64,000 bases of DNA from Zymoseptoria tritici IPO323 (GCF_000219625.1 NC_018211.1:1736001-1800000), one strand, 5' to 3'; positions 30,235 to 41,055 are shown, counted from the first letter of the stretch. Translations and numbers: made by a program. Notes: generated from the letters alone by a model not told the origin.

Positions 30235-32041
30235 ATGCACGCAGCATACCTCACGTCCATCCTCGCGTGGACTCGTGCCGTCGCGGCAGTGTCTGGCGGA
30301 AGTCGTACCTTCGACAAGCGGCTTGTGGACACCTCCCTCTTCAACGCACCCGGCAACAGTCCCAACCTGCAACGTCGACAGAATGCCAACACTTCTGCGT
30401 TCGCTATCGACGGTTCCAAGATTCCTGGTGTTGACTTCACCCTCGATGAGTCCTATGCTGGTCTGCTCCCGATCTCCTCGGACGCCGATGAGAAGAGCAA
30501 ACTGTACTTTTGGTACTTTCCTTCGACTAATAAGGATGCTGATGATGAGATTACCATTTGGCGTGAGTGGAGTCGTGTCTTCTGCCATTCGGAATTGATG
30601 CTGACTTGTTTTCGCCAGTCAACGGAGGTCCAGGCTGCTCCAGCTTGGAAGGCTTCATGCAAGAGAACGGACCGCTGTCGTGGAAGCCTGGCACTTACAA
30701 GCCGGTGAAGAATCGCTGGAGCTGGCATCATTTGACTAACATGGTCTGGTGAGTGCTCAATATTTTCACTACCGGATTGATAGTGTTGACTGACTCGTCC
30801 ACAGGGTGGATCAGCCCGTGACCACCGGATTCTCCCAAGGCCCGAGGGTCGTCAACAATCAGGAGGATTTGTCGAGAGACTTCATGGGTTGGCTGAAGAA
30901 CTTCATCGACACGTTCGGCTTGCATGGGAGGAAGATCTATTTGACGGGAGAGTCGTACGCTGCTGGGGTGAGTTGGCCGTCTGTGTTTGTGTTGAGATGA
31001 TAGACTGACAGTTCTGAATGTAGATGTACATCCCATACATGGCCGTGAGTTGCTCTGCCCTCCTTCACTCCTACCAAGTAGAGAGCCCTACAAACTGACC
31101 TCACCTCACAGTACTACATGCTCGAAGCCAACGACAAAACCTACTACAACCTCCAAGGCACCCTCGGCTACAGCCCGGCCCTGAACTGGTTCGCCGTGAC
31201 CGAACAAATCCCCTCCGTCCCCTTCATCGACCGCTGGGCGCCCCTCTTCAACCTGAACTCCACCTTCGTCGACGCCATGCACAAAGCCTCCGACGCCTGC
31301 GGACACACGAAATTCCTCAACGACTACCTCACCTTCCCACCTCCACCCGGCCCGATGCCCGACCCACCGGACGGCCTCGTCTACCGCGAAGGCTGCGACA
31401 CCTGGACCGCCATCCTCAACGCCACCTTCCTCGTGAACCCCTGCTTCAACATCTACCACATCCCCGACACCTGCCCCTTCCTCTGGGACATCCTCGGCTC
31501 CTCCCCGGGTCCAGACGGCTTCTTCAACCGCACAGACGTACAAGCCGCCATCAACGCCCCTCCAACAAACTACATTCTCTGCAATCAAACCGACCAAGTC
31601 TTCCCCAACGGCGACGCAAGCGAATGGTCCTCCTTCGGCGACGCCGGGCAAAAAGCCATCCTGCCACAAGTCATCGAACGCAGCGCCCGCACCATGCTCG
31701 TCGGCGGGGACTTGGACTTCATCATCATCTCCGACGGCGTGCTCCTCAGTATCCAGAACATGACCTGGAATGGCGCCCAAGGGTTTCAGCAACGTCCTTC
31801 GGACCCCTTCATTGTGCCGTACGATGGTGAGTACGCGCTGGAGTACTGTCCGACGGACCAGCCGGCGGTGGATTGTGATAGTTCGAATTATGCGGCGGTG
31901 GGGGTGTTGGGTGTGACGCATACGGAGAGGGGGCTGACGTGGGTGAATATGGCGGGGAGTGGGCATATGGGGCCGAGGTATGCGCCTGCGGGAGCGTGGA
32001 GGCATTTGGAGTATTTGTTGGGGAGGATTGATTCGTTGTAG
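30235..32041 (+). CDS. Secreted serine carboxypeptidase (S10), 523 aa
   Basis: Five exons: 30235-30562, 30619-30748, 30805-30967, 31024-31044 (a 21-nt microexon) and 31112-32041, all with GTGAGT donors and phases that agree; total 523 aa. The N-terminus [21 protein letters not shown] is a signal peptide. Peptidase family S10 hallmarks: [13 protein letters not shown] built across the first intron, the nucleophile in TGESYAAG (Ser about 203), the GGDLD motif (Asp region about 414) and GSGHMGP (His about 499). The GESYAAG-MYIPYM motif is divided by an intron and continues in the microexon. Several NxS/T sites suggest glycosylation. The enzyme removes C-terminal residues from peptides at acid pH, in the vacuole or outside the cell; the signal peptide fits either. 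Confidence 0.93.
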
Positions 32042-32644
32042 TCCGCCGGCGACACATGCCTAGGGTTGGGGTGGGAGCCTGAGTTGTGCTGCTGGACTGA
32101 TGTTGAGATGTGGGGATGTCGAGATGTGCGGATGCTTGTAGGAGAACGTGTGATGCTGTTCGTGGGCCTTTAAGCTCTCGACCTACAATTGACATCATAA
32201 GTACGGCAACGCTCCTCAAATCCAATCGTGTCACTCGTTAAAAGCCTGACAGAGAAACAGCTGCTCGCACAAAGATCGATCCGCCTCAGCGAGCCAACGA
32301 GGGCAATCAGTATCTCAATAAGCCCAACGAACGTCACAAACAAAACCACATCAACACAGTATCCACTGATCGACACCTCCTACTTGGAGTAACACCCCGT
32401 CTCTCCTCCAGAGCCTCTTGGTGAAATTCACAAAATTCGACACAATTTCCTCGCCGTACCTCCTATACGGATGACCATTCCCTCTTCTCCACAACTTTTC
32501 CATATACTGGGCGTTCCGCCCTGTCCATCTCGCATTGAGCAGCACACACTATGCGAGTCGGGTTCTCCTACACCGTCACGTTCTGCTGTCAGATCATCGG
32601 TCTCGAAACGTCCTATTGGGAGCAGGATGTCGGGGACAGAGAAC
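32042..32644. other. Convergent intergenic stretch, 0.6 kb
   Basis: 3' sides of two convergent genes. No gene or RNA recognised. Confidence 0.5.
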
Positions 32645-33286
32645 TTACCACCACCGATCAAAAGCCACATCGCGATTGTTCATGTCCTCCGGCGGAATCG
32701 CCTCCATCCTTCGCGTCGACGTTCCATGCACCACGATATCCACCACACTCACTAAGTCTCGCCCATCACACCACTTGACGGGTAGCAGCAAGTTCCTCAA
32801 CTTCGACCCGAAAATCATTTCCTTCCCTTCCTTACTCATCGGCCACTCCCCATCCAACACATCTCCATATCTCGGATCGCACTTCGGCGCGGACCCGTCA
32901 AGCAATATGTAAATTTTCAATCCAAGGATCAGAGAGAGTTGATTTTGGGCGGTGCGGATCCGGACCCAATGGATGAGTAGATTGAGGCAGTGCTCCGCCT
33001 CGCTCATCCGCAGCTCGAGGGTGAAGACGTTAAGGAAGAAGTATAGCGCGGTCGCTTCGGAGCGGATTTGCCGGCATGTTGCGAGGAGGGCGGGGAGAGG
33101 TTCGTAGGCTATGGGGAGGTTGAGTGGGGCGCGGTAGAGGGCGTAGCGATAAATTCTGTTTCGGAGTTCTGCGCTCAGGGTGAAGAAGAGAGATGGAGTT
33201 TCTGGTGGTGGGCGAGAGAATCCGATTGGTTCGATGTTGGGTGGGCGGCCGAAGAGGAGGGAGGACGGTGTTGCTGGCGTTTGCAT
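32645..33286 (-). CDS. 2EXR-type (F-box-like) protein, copy 3, 213 aa
   Basis: Minus strand, ATG at 33284-33286 (the longer frame starts at a GTG within non-coding-looking sequence). The protein starts MQTPATPSSLLFGRPPN; the 2EXR motif FFTLSAELRNRIYRYALYRA falls at about 29-48, followed by LLATCRQIRSEATALYFFLN, the second hallmark of the family. It is distant from the two copies at 118 and 7559: length is alike but residues outside the motifs differ. A GA-dinucleotide run lies about 12 bp upstream of the start codon in the leader. Function unknown; protein-interaction role assumed for the family. Confidence 0.78.
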   Translation of the reverse strand: MQTPATPSSLLFGRPPNIEPIGFSRPPPETPSLFFTLSAELRNRIYRYALYRAPLNLPIAYEPLPALLATCRQIRSEATALYFFLNVFTLELRMSEAEHCLNLLIHWVRIRTAQNQLSLILGLKIYILLDGSAPKCDPRYGDVLDGEWPMSKEGKEMIFGSKLRNLLLPVKWCDGRDLVSVVDIVVHGTSTRRMEAIPPEDMNNRDVAFDRWW

Positions 33287-33838
33287 TGTGAGGGAGGGAG
33301 AGAGAGAGAGAGAGAGATGTTTTCCGTCGCTTCGATGTGGTCCGGCCGAGATACGATGATGATACTCGCAGCGTCCAAAATGAGCTTGACCGTCCGATGC
33401 GATATGCTCAGGTCCCAAAGAATGTCCAATCCTGGTAGCGAAGAATAGAACGACTGATCGTGACGGAATTCTGCGATGGTGAGGATGCTGGATGCTGGCT
33501 GTCTGTTGGAAAGTCAAGCAATGCAGAACACGTCCAAGAAGGAAGGCAGTGCAACAGCCGATAGCGAAGCGACGAGATGCCTTCCTGGCAGGTGTGAATC
33601 CTTCGGCATTCACGCAGCGGTCTCCTCAAAACGCAAGGGCGGACCGGACAGTAAAGCGCTTTCTTGAGCACAAGGTGCAAACGTACTCGCATGGTTCGAT
33701 TCGGATCCTCAGCCATGTGCTGATGAGCACGACGTCGGAAACGTGGAGCTGGAAAAGCGATCGATTGAGCATCGTCTCGTCCGTGTCATCGCTCCCGTCA
33801 ACGGCACATATTCCAGAATCTCAATCAACGGAGATATC
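33287..33838. other. Intergenic stretch with a GA microsatellite
   Basis: Promoter and leader of the 2EXR gene and the 3' side of the PSI-domain gene. Nothing else recognised. Confidence 0.5.
33298..33317. repeat. (GA)n microsatellite
   Basis: About nine consecutive GA dinucleotides within the likely 5' leader of the 2EXR gene. Confidence 0.85.
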
Positions 33839-34324
33839 TTAGCCATCCAGCAATCTCGTTCTCTCGGTCCTCACTTCCTGCTCACTCCTGCCATCTCGAG
33901 CTTTCTTCCCGCCCAGCCATCTAGACCATCCCTCACCTCGTTTCCAAGACCTTCCCTCTCTCAGCCCTTCCAGACTGCTCCCCTCGATCCGCCATCCCTT
34001 CGCACCACCCACAAACGGCGAGGTCGCCTTCCAACACACCACGATACCCCACACAAGACTCAACGCAACTAGAGTGCCCGAAACTGCAACCACCACGCTC
34101 AAGACATTCGCCGTGGACACCTTGCAGCCCAGAGTGGAGGTACGAAGCTCGAAGCGTTCGGAGTTGAGTGGACATATGTGAGACTTGGTCAAAGGAGATA
34201 GCAGTGACGAAGCAGGTAGACAGGTCGAGGAAGAAGGACACCAGCCGCAGTACGAAGAGGACAGGCAGGAAGAGCAGGTGTTGTGAGGCCAGCAGGTCTT
34301 GAGAGAGGCCTGAGAGTGAGACAT
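33839..34324 (-). CDS. PSI-domain single-pass membrane protein, 161 aa
   Basis: Minus strand, ATG at 34322-34324. The N-terminal half is a cysteine-rich PSI-type domain: CWPHNTCSSCLSSSYCGWCP, then a Cys in STCLPA, HICPLNSERFELRTSTLGC. This ends in a conserved ST.NVLSVVVAVSGTLVALSL transmembrane helix (about 72-96), and a basic cytosolic tail closes with ERTRLLDG. Small PSI-domain membrane proteins of this layout occur widely in Pezizomycotina; none has a firm function known to me. The domain should face the lumen or the outside, so a signal peptide is expected, but none is visible at this start. An upstream exon may be missing, and a CAG acceptor lies a few codons after the ATG (about 34310). 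Confidence 0.72.
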   Translation of the reverse strand: MSHSQASLKTCWPHNTCSSCLSSSYCGWCPSSSTCLPASSLLSPLTKSHICPLNSERFELRTSTLGCKVSTANVLSVVVAVSGTLVALSLVWGIVVCWKATSPFVGGAKGWRIEGSSLEGLREGRSWKRGEGWSRWLGGKKARDGRSEQEVRTERTRLLDG

Positions 34325-34625
34325 TGGGAGAGAACAACTTCAAGTCGCACAAGAGGCCGTCAAGTGCGGCATAGCGTACTTATAGGGTTTTGATGTAAGT
34401 GAATGAAACTCGAAGTCGTCTCGGATGCCCAACCGAAACTAAGCCGAACGATCGTCAGGGTCCAGGACGTCAGAAAAGTCGAAAAGGTGAAGCTTGTGGC
34501 CGAGCTCCCAATGGCTGATTGAAGCCTGCAAGGTACGGAAAATCTTGTCAAAGTATTTCTCTGCCTCTTCTTCATTTCAACATCATCCTCCCTCTTGACA
34601 CACACTACACCATATCAACGCGACT

Positions 34626-35682
34626 ATGGCCGAAGAATCCCCAATCTCCTACGAAGACCTCGCCAACATCGAGGAGGACTTTGAGGAAGTCGACACTGAA
34701 ATTGGTAGGCAAGACGATTGAATAGTTCCTCGTAGAGGTATCTAACGATGTCACAGTTCGCCAGCAATACGCGCTCTCTGCTCCTCTCTACGCCAAACGA
34801 TCCACGACCGTCTCTCAAATCCCCAACTTCTGGCCTCTCGTCCTCGAACAAGCACCTCCCGAGCTCGACAGCTTCATCTCCGCCTCCGACTCGCAAATCT
34901 TCGGCGAATCCCTCCTCGCCCTCAACGTAACCCGTCCCGAGCTCGAGAATGGCGCCGCCGGCCACCCGCGAAGCTTGAAGATCGACTTCACCTTCAAGCC
35001 AAATGACTTCTTCGAGGACACCGAGTTGAGCAAGACATTCTCTTACCGCCGCGCAAAAGATGGATGGACGGGCCTCGTTTCCGAGCCGGTGAAGATCCAC
35101 TGGAAAAAGGGCAAGGATTTGAGCGAAGGGCTGAACGACAACGCGGTGGCACTTTTCGAAGCGAGGAAGAAGGCTGGGAATATGCTGGCTAGAGACATCC
35201 CCGAGTACAAGAAGCTGCAAGAGAAATTGGAGTCGCTGAATGGCGCCAACACCTCTTTCTTCACATTCTTCGGCTGGGTGAGCGGACGACGATATGTCAC
35301 TGCGGAGGAACATGAGGCGGCGACGAAAGAGCATGCTGCGAGGAGGGAGAAGCGCAAGGCAGGAGAGAGGGTGGAAGTGCCGGAAGTCAGCGAGGAGGAT
35401 GAGGAAGCGGCGGACGATTCCGAGGTGGAGGTGCACGAGGCCGGAGAGCAGGTGGCTGTGACAATTGCGGAGGACTTGTGGCCGAATGCGATCAAGTTCT
35501 TCACGCAGGCGCAGGAGTTGGGAGAGATGTCGGATGTTGATTTCGAGGAGGATGATGACGAGGAGGAGAGTGGAGAGGATGAGCCGGTTGATATCAGGGC
35601 ATTGGTGGGTGGAAAGGACAAGGGCAAAGCTGCGAAGAGGTTGAGTGATAGTGGTCCGCCCTCGAAGAAGCAGAAGAAATAG
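34626..35682 (+). CDS. NAP-family histone chaperone, Vps75/SET-like, 334 aa
   Basis: Two exons, 34626-34704 and 34757-35682 (GTAGGC donor, CACAG acceptor), 334 aa. The fold hallmarks are IPNFWPLVLEQAPPEL, ESLLALNVTRPEL, KIDFTFKPNDFFEDTELSKT, and an earmuff-like KIHWKKGKDL followed by SFFTFFGW. An acidic C-terminal tail (Asp/Glu runs near 290-310) and a basic end complete the usual chaperone layout. The absence of a long nuclear-export region and the FFGW motif favour the Vps75/SET branch over canonical Nap1. Vps75 binds H3-H4 and works with the acetyltransferase Rtt109 in the nucleus; that role is inferred from the family. The start at 34626 is the first ATG after a plausible leader. Confidence 0.88.
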
Positions 35683-36046
35683 ATGGATTGTGCAAAACCG
35701 CGGACTCGTGAAACTGGATAGACTGGATATCGCAAGATCGAAATGGAAATGCTGGCACTGCAGTACTGACTCATCCTGTCCATGATTCACTTTCAAGGCT
35801 GATCCGCTCATTATCCTTGCAACAGAGCCTTGCGGTCCACCGCCGCGACCGGGAAACAGGCGACGGCCAAACCTCCTTCGGCGAGTCTTTCCCACGGACT
35901 CGACGCTCGGCCCTGTAGTGCATGCGCTTTTCGCAACAACGCTCGACAGCTCGCAAGACCGCTCAACCTGACATCTGCTCAGAAGATCATACGCCGCAAC
36001 CACCGCTCCAGCTCCCAGCCTCCGCGTTCCTCGAACCGCAATCCCA
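35683..36046. other. Convergent intergenic stretch
   Basis: No gene seen. The long minus-strand frame covering 34624-36138 is the antisense shadow of the chaperone gene. Confidence 0.5.
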
Positions 36047-36476
36047 TCAAACCCATCGATCAAACCACCCCAACAACCCCCCCGCCATCGTAACCACAAC
36101 CGGCACCCACATCGTATGCTTCCACGCATCCTTCCCAATCTGCCGGTGACTCATCCAGCCATCACAAATCGCAACCCCCGCTCCAGCAAGATACGTCAGC
36201 CCCATCGTCGTGCGACTCCCACCCGCGTACGCCGCCAGACACGTCGCGGCCATGTAGAGGTCCCGGGAGACCCAGAAGAGGAGCAGGTTGGTGGCGAGTT
36301 TTCGGCCTTCTACTGCGGATGGGGAGGGCCCGGATGGGGGCGGGAAGTTGAAGAGGCGGAAGCCGTTGGCGGGGTTGATGAGGCCGATTAGGCCGGAGGG
36401 TGAGGGGGAAGAGGGACATTAGGCCGGAGAAATGCCAGAGGGGAGTGGAGGTGGAGTGGAGGAGGGAGAGGGCCAT
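36047..36476 (-). pseudogene. DUF4267-like small membrane protein, frameshifted
   Basis: On the minus strand the C-terminal frame encodes GLINPANGFRLFNFP, LATNLLLFWVSRDLYMAATC, TMGLTYLAGAGVAICDGW and WVPVVVTMAGGLLGWFDRWV. This is the typical run of a DUF4267 protein: glycine-rich loop, RDLYMA motif, DGW motif, four short helices. The N-terminal helix MALSLLHSTSTPLWHFSGL (ATG at 36474-36476) is in another frame. Removing 10 bases at 36386-36395, which form an imperfect tandem copy of the next nine, would join them. So the gene is either disrupted by a small duplication or has a different start that I cannot see. Function of the family is unknown. Confidence 0.5.
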
Positions 36477-36741
36477 TGCGGAGGTGGTGGAGAGGTCTTT
36501 TGGCTTGTGTTTGAGTTGACGCGATGGTGTGGTGATACTCCCTGCGTCGAGATTGAGACGAAGAGGACGAGGAGAGAGATATCTCCGTCATATTGTTGGA
36601 TGCTCGGAAGACCGCGGACGCTTGGACTCAGTTATTGCAAGGATCCCTGTAGAACTATTATGTCGCGGACGTTTCGGAAACCTCTCATCCGGCTCCCGAT
36701 GCCAGTGCAAGAGGTTTTCGACATTCAAGAGTCCGGTACTG

Positions 36742-37134
36742 TTATTCTTTGTCTCGCCAAAGACCACTTTGTCTTTGCACGCCATTTGAACGAGCGTCAT
36801 TTCCTCGCTGCTCGCGACTTTGATCATACTGCTCATGCTGGGCAGAACTCGCTCCCGCCAGTATCAGCGAGTCCGAGGAGCGATACAGAAGCGGCAGCAT
36901 GGCGTTCTTCCATGCATCGGGTCCGGAACAACGCCTGTGGATGATCATTAGGAGAAGCAGAACGATTGTGCCAACGACTAGACTTTCTGGAAACAGAAGC
37001 CAAGGCCAAGCGACATTGACAAAAGTCCAGTCCGATCCGTCCAGACATCTCTGATCGCTTGCTCGAGGTGTTTCCTAGAAGCGCTTGAGCAGGTCAGTCG
37101 CCACATACTCTATGGAGCGGCTGAATGATGCCAT
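36742..37134 (-). pseudogene. C-terminal relic of a DUF3176-like membrane protein
   Basis: A minus-strand frame of 130 codons with one internal TAG (37075-37077). It reads MASFSRSIEYVATDLLKRF, stop, then SDWTFVNVAWPWLLFPESL, a hydrophobic helix (VVGTIVLLLLMIIHRR), and DAWKNAMLPLLYRSSDSL before a polar tail ending at the TAA at 36742. The arrangement WPWL..P + helix + AWK...LPLLYR resembles the C-terminus of the fungal DUF3176 membrane proteins. The upstream extracellular part cannot be followed; frames break near 37140. I read it as a decayed gene; the family call is moderate. Confidence 0.42.
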
Positions 37135-37872
37135 GCAACGAGTCTGGGATCTTCTTGCCGTTCTAGCAGCACACGGTCGCTGCTCTCGCTATGATCGAAG
37201 CAGAGCTCACAGAAATCGCAAGCGTCTCAGGCGCCCAGGTGTCGAGTATGATAAGAAACTACGGGTTGGCATAAGGTATGGAAGTGTACTTGTTGTTTGT
37301 TTGCTTCGTTTCGTGGATACCACCGTCGATGAACAGCCGCAAATGCTGCTCTGGTGCTGTATCATCACTGGCGCTGCGGGCACCATACTCATGCGGCAGC
37401 ATGTCGTGTGCGGAAGGAGAACAGAAGAGTCAGGCCGAGCGGCTCCTTATTGGCGTTCTGGCCGGTGCTCATTCGAGCGTGCGCCATCTTTGTGCAGCGT
37501 AATAAGACACGTGCCGTGTGTTTGCAGGCTCAGGAGGACGTTCAAACTTCATGGCGGATGGTCCACTTTCTGGCGGTCAGACCACGAACCTCGTGTAAGA
37601 TTCGGACAGTGCACACCAGCGCGTTCTCATGCTGCCAAAGATCCCGCAAACAGGCCATCGACATGGGGCCAGGCTCGAATGCACGGCACTTGGATGCACC
37701 CGACCCATGTCAGGCGTGGTGTGTTCCATTGTGTCGTCCCATCTGGTGGTGCAGTCATGAAATGCTCCGCCCGGTAGAGGTGACACCACTCCGAGATGAA
37801 TGTGTAGTGTAAGATCGATTCCAGCGCATTGTTGCATGCCATCTCTCCGCAATCTATGTCAATGTGTAGGCG

Positions 37873-37949
37873 TGTTGTGTCCGAATGCGTCGTGGAGCTC
37901 CACACCACTCCTCACCGCCCATCAAGCGACCAGGAAGTCATGGACGCGC
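37873..37949 (+). repeat. Degenerate direct repeat, copy 1
   Basis: Shares TGTTGTGTCCG, CACCGCCCATCAAGCGA and GAAGTCATG with 39606-39675, in the same order and orientation, with a few indels between. Confidence 0.65.
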
Positions 37950-39605
37950 ACTACGAACAGCATCTGACCACGCATCAGTCGTTGCCTGGTGCAATCTTTC
38001 GATCGACATCCATCAGCGCTGGTCGACTGGACAGGGCGTGGCATCATGGCAAGTGCTATGTCTGACCGCTCTTTCTTCAATAAGAAATCGAGGATGAGCA
38101 CGAGAGTGGCATTCTGTCGAGGATGGCACAATAGTGTCCGTTGGCCAGAGCAGTAAGAGCAGGAAAGCTAATAAGCTGGGTTCGCTGTCGTGGTGAGGAG
38201 CAGAGCAGGGCAGGGGCTAAAAAGACTTCGGTCAACCCAAACATGAAATTTCCATCAAGACCCCGTCGACAATTTTCACGGGCCTTTCATGCGACCCATG
38301 CCATGGCCGGCGATGATGGAAATTGTCGTGCGAAGCTTGAGTCTACTAGACTACCCTGCATCAATGGTCAGGCCCTAATCGATGCCTCACCTGTTGTACA
38401 TTCCCGGTTCGCACCACACTTCCGCATGCCTTCGATACAGCAGGCACAATCTCACCGCTCCCCAAAGCGAATCGAGATCACCGAACAACATCATTCCCGC
38501 GCGTCCTCCCCGTGACCCTGGCTCAAGGTACAACGTACGATGACCATCGCATGACAACGTTCATCCCAGCTGTGTCCTGGGTGCGCGATGCTTTACAGCG
38601 GTTCCCTGATATTATGTGAACACGGGAAAAACAACCAAGCTGAACGGCGAGCTGAATGTGCGACGCAGCGAGTTGAGGAGTGAAAGCAAAGAGAAGGAGA
38701 CAATCTAAAGACTGTACGATTTTCGAGCACAGGAGAAACTCTCACCGTTCGAGAGAAAAGAGCAAAATCGGGCTGGGTGTCACAGGGCCCGATGAGGACC
38801 CCAGTCACCAGCGGAGCGCTGTTCGACAAGGTTGGTACGAGATGTACGAGATGTACGAGATGAGATGCCCCGCCAGTTCCGCCGTGCAGTCATCTTCTTG
38901 CGGGCATTATTTCCTCCTACCATGGCAGGCTTGAAGGATGCTAGACGTTGTCGTTAACTCGCGGAAAGTGAGTGGTGTGGGCATCTCACAAGCGACAAAG
39001 CCATCAAACAAATGAGCACACAGTGCTATTCAGGGAAAGCTGAAGCGCCGTTCAGCCCCTGAATTGAAATCCTTTCTGTACAGTCCACGCAGCTTGAGCA
39101 GGATATCGACGAATCCCGAACCAGTGTGCAGGTTCCTGACCCTATCGATGCTTGCTCGAGGAAGGCACCGACAAGGTCTCCGTAAACCAGCGCTGTTTGC
39201 CGCACGCACAGAGCACATCGTACGACTCCTGTCATTCACACACGAACCAGTGTCGATTGTCAGGTACGGTGCGCACGCCCTCTCCGGGCAGGTCTCGTCA
39301 TTTCCTCGAGCTGTGTCACCATCTCCTCAAACTCACATTGGTACGGAACTGTCGGTGTCACAATCTCACGGGCCAGGCACTGACGATCGCTTTGCTGACA
39401 GGTGATGGACAGTGTTGTTGCGAACCTGGTCTCAACTATCGAAGAGAAACTTCAATAGCGTACAGTGATCCGAGTGCCCATGTGTCTCACGGATCGCTCG
39501 AGCGTTCATGACGTAAAGGGTCAAGGCCGACCGTGCTTTCATCGCTCGAAGATTGCTGGCATGGGCTGGAAAAATTGCATCCTTGGGATCCTGGTCTTGT
39601 TGACC

Positions 39606-39675
39606 TGTTGTGTCCGATTGCGACGTTGAAAACCCACACCGCCCATCAAGCGATCACGAAGTCATGATGACGCGC
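39606..39675 (+). repeat. Degenerate direct repeat, copy 2
   Basis: Second copy of the block at 37873-37949, 1.7 kb apart. Confidence 0.65.
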
Positions 39676-39827
39676 TGCCTCCTCAGCTCGTTAAGGAGTA
39701 GCTGCTCAAGAAGCCAGCAGAACCATGCTTGATGTCGAACCCCCAGTTCGAGTTCCAACTCAATCACATGCATCCAATCTTCTGGCTTACATCATTGTCC
39801 CCAAGTATCCTCATACGACGCGTGATT

Positions 39828-39875
39828 GCGGAGATTGTCACAGTCTCAAAGGCGGAGATTGTCACAGTCCCAAAA
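39828..39875 (+). repeat. 24-bp tandem duplication
   Basis: Two consecutive copies of a 24-mer beginning GCGGAGATTGTCACAGTC, differing at two positions. Confidence 0.85.
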
Positions 39876-40088
39876 AGGGGGCCATGCAAGATCGGGCCTC
39901 GTACGACGGATGATCACAGGGACTGCCGCTGTCAGCCTGTCTCCAAGGAGCCTCGTACCACCGAACGTCGTATTTCTCCTCTCTATCTTCGAGCTTCCAA
40001 CTGAGCTATTGGAAGTCGATACAGGGCTCCCGGCATATTTCCCACGTCATGACCACGTAGTCCTACTCCATGCTCTGATCTGTATATT

Positions 40089-40235
40089 AGGTTAGCACAT
40101 CGGAGTAGCCACCGTTTAAACCTTGCCTAGGGGCTACGTGGCCTGTAGACAAGAAAGCAGACCAATCGAGTAATTTGAATCCCTAGTACACCCTTAAACT
40201 TGCAAGGAGCGGTAGCTACTCCGATGTGCTAACCT
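40089..40235. mobile_element. MITE-like element, 147 bp
   Basis: Terminal inverted repeats of about 26 bp: the left end AGGTTAGCACATCGGAGTAG and the reverse complement of the right end are identical over 21 bases and match at 25 of 26. The interior has no coding capacity. No clear target-site duplication could be fixed, so the superfamily is undetermined. Confidence 0.75.
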
Positions 40236-40423
40236 GCTGTAGCTAGCATTCCTAGAGAGAGGGCTAGCTAGATCCCGAGGAGCGGAGATTCTACCCCTAG
40301 GGCGATCGTGGATATGTAACATATAAGGAGAATGCAGTTCCCTCCATGCATCAAGATATCCCACAGCTTCCATTACTTTCCGCGGCCATTCACACAAAAC
40401 AACACCTGACACCTCTTCTCAAG

Positions 40424-41054
40424 ATGCAACTTTCCGGCCTCCTTACTGCACTTGCAATGGTCGCAGCTACGAACGCAGCGGCAGCTGATCTTTTCGCCAT
40501 CGGTGCGACTGCGATGACGCTCCTCGGAACATGCAACGCTGTTCCGTCCCCATTCAACATCCCCAAACCAAAATGTGGCTGCGACTGCTGCTCTCCTTGT
40601 CAAGGGCCCCCAGGTTGGTCGAAGAAATCGAATTATCCCCTTCAAGGCTAACAGGTGTCACAGCCGCGTGGTGCTGCTGCGAAGCTTAGCAGCCGGGCTC
40701 CTCACTTCTACCGTCGTAGTACGATCTCCGTTGGCATCACAGTTTCCTTTCCTTTCCTTTCCTTTCACTTTACTGACTTGACCTCAGGTCTGCGCGACAA
40801 CTCGCAGTGCAATCAAAGGCGCGGGGGCATTTGGTGAGTATCCTTCCATGGCTCGACATCGCAAGCTTCGAACACCCTGTGTGTGAATACTGATTGCGAG
40901 TAGCGTACGTGATCGGAGCCCGTACAGCAGCGGTCTCGTATGCTCGTGCGATTGAGGTGAAACTCCATCTGTCACCAGTGATGGCAATGTTTGTCTGAAC
41001 ACATTCGCTGACCAGGCTTCTTGTTGGCGTGGTGGACTTGGTGGCTGGTCATAG
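40424..41054 (+). CDS. Candidate small secreted cysteine-rich protein, 116 aa
   Basis: Proposed exons: 40424-40613, 40693-40715, 40788-40833, 40904-40956 and 41016-41054. Donors are GTTGGT, GTAGTA, GTGAGT and GTGAAA, acceptors are CAG or TAG, and branch-like CTAAC/CTGAC sequences are present; all phases agree, giving 116 aa. The N-terminus MQLSGLLTALAMVAATNAAA is a typical signal peptide. The rest contains eight cysteines, five of them in KCGCDCCSPC (about 50-59), and ends CWRGGLGGWS. The first intron is the weakest point: read unspliced, the frame stops at 40651 after 75 residues, and another acceptor (40663) would give a 71-residue Cys-rich protein. No homologue recognised. Small size, secretion signal and position beside repeats are typical of effector candidates (inference). 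Confidence 0.5.
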
Positions 41055-41055
41055 T

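Larger units (their letters stand above)
37135..40088. other. 3-kb gene-free stretch before the MITE
   Basis: No supported coding gene or RNA gene. Contains a degenerate direct repeat (37873-37949 and 39606-39675) and a 24-bp tandem duplication (39828-39875). Probably decayed genes and old repeats. Confidence 0.5.

Noticed and set aside
31106..32005. 299-codon frame on the minus strand
   Set aside because: Shadow of the carboxypeptidase's last exon.
34624..36138. 504-codon frame on the minus strand
   Set aside because: Antisense shadow of the NAP-family chaperone gene; composition has no domain and the plus-strand gene is clear.
37085..37777. 230-codon plus-strand frame
   Set aside because: Begins at TTG, no domain; the opposite strand has the more convincing membrane-protein relic.
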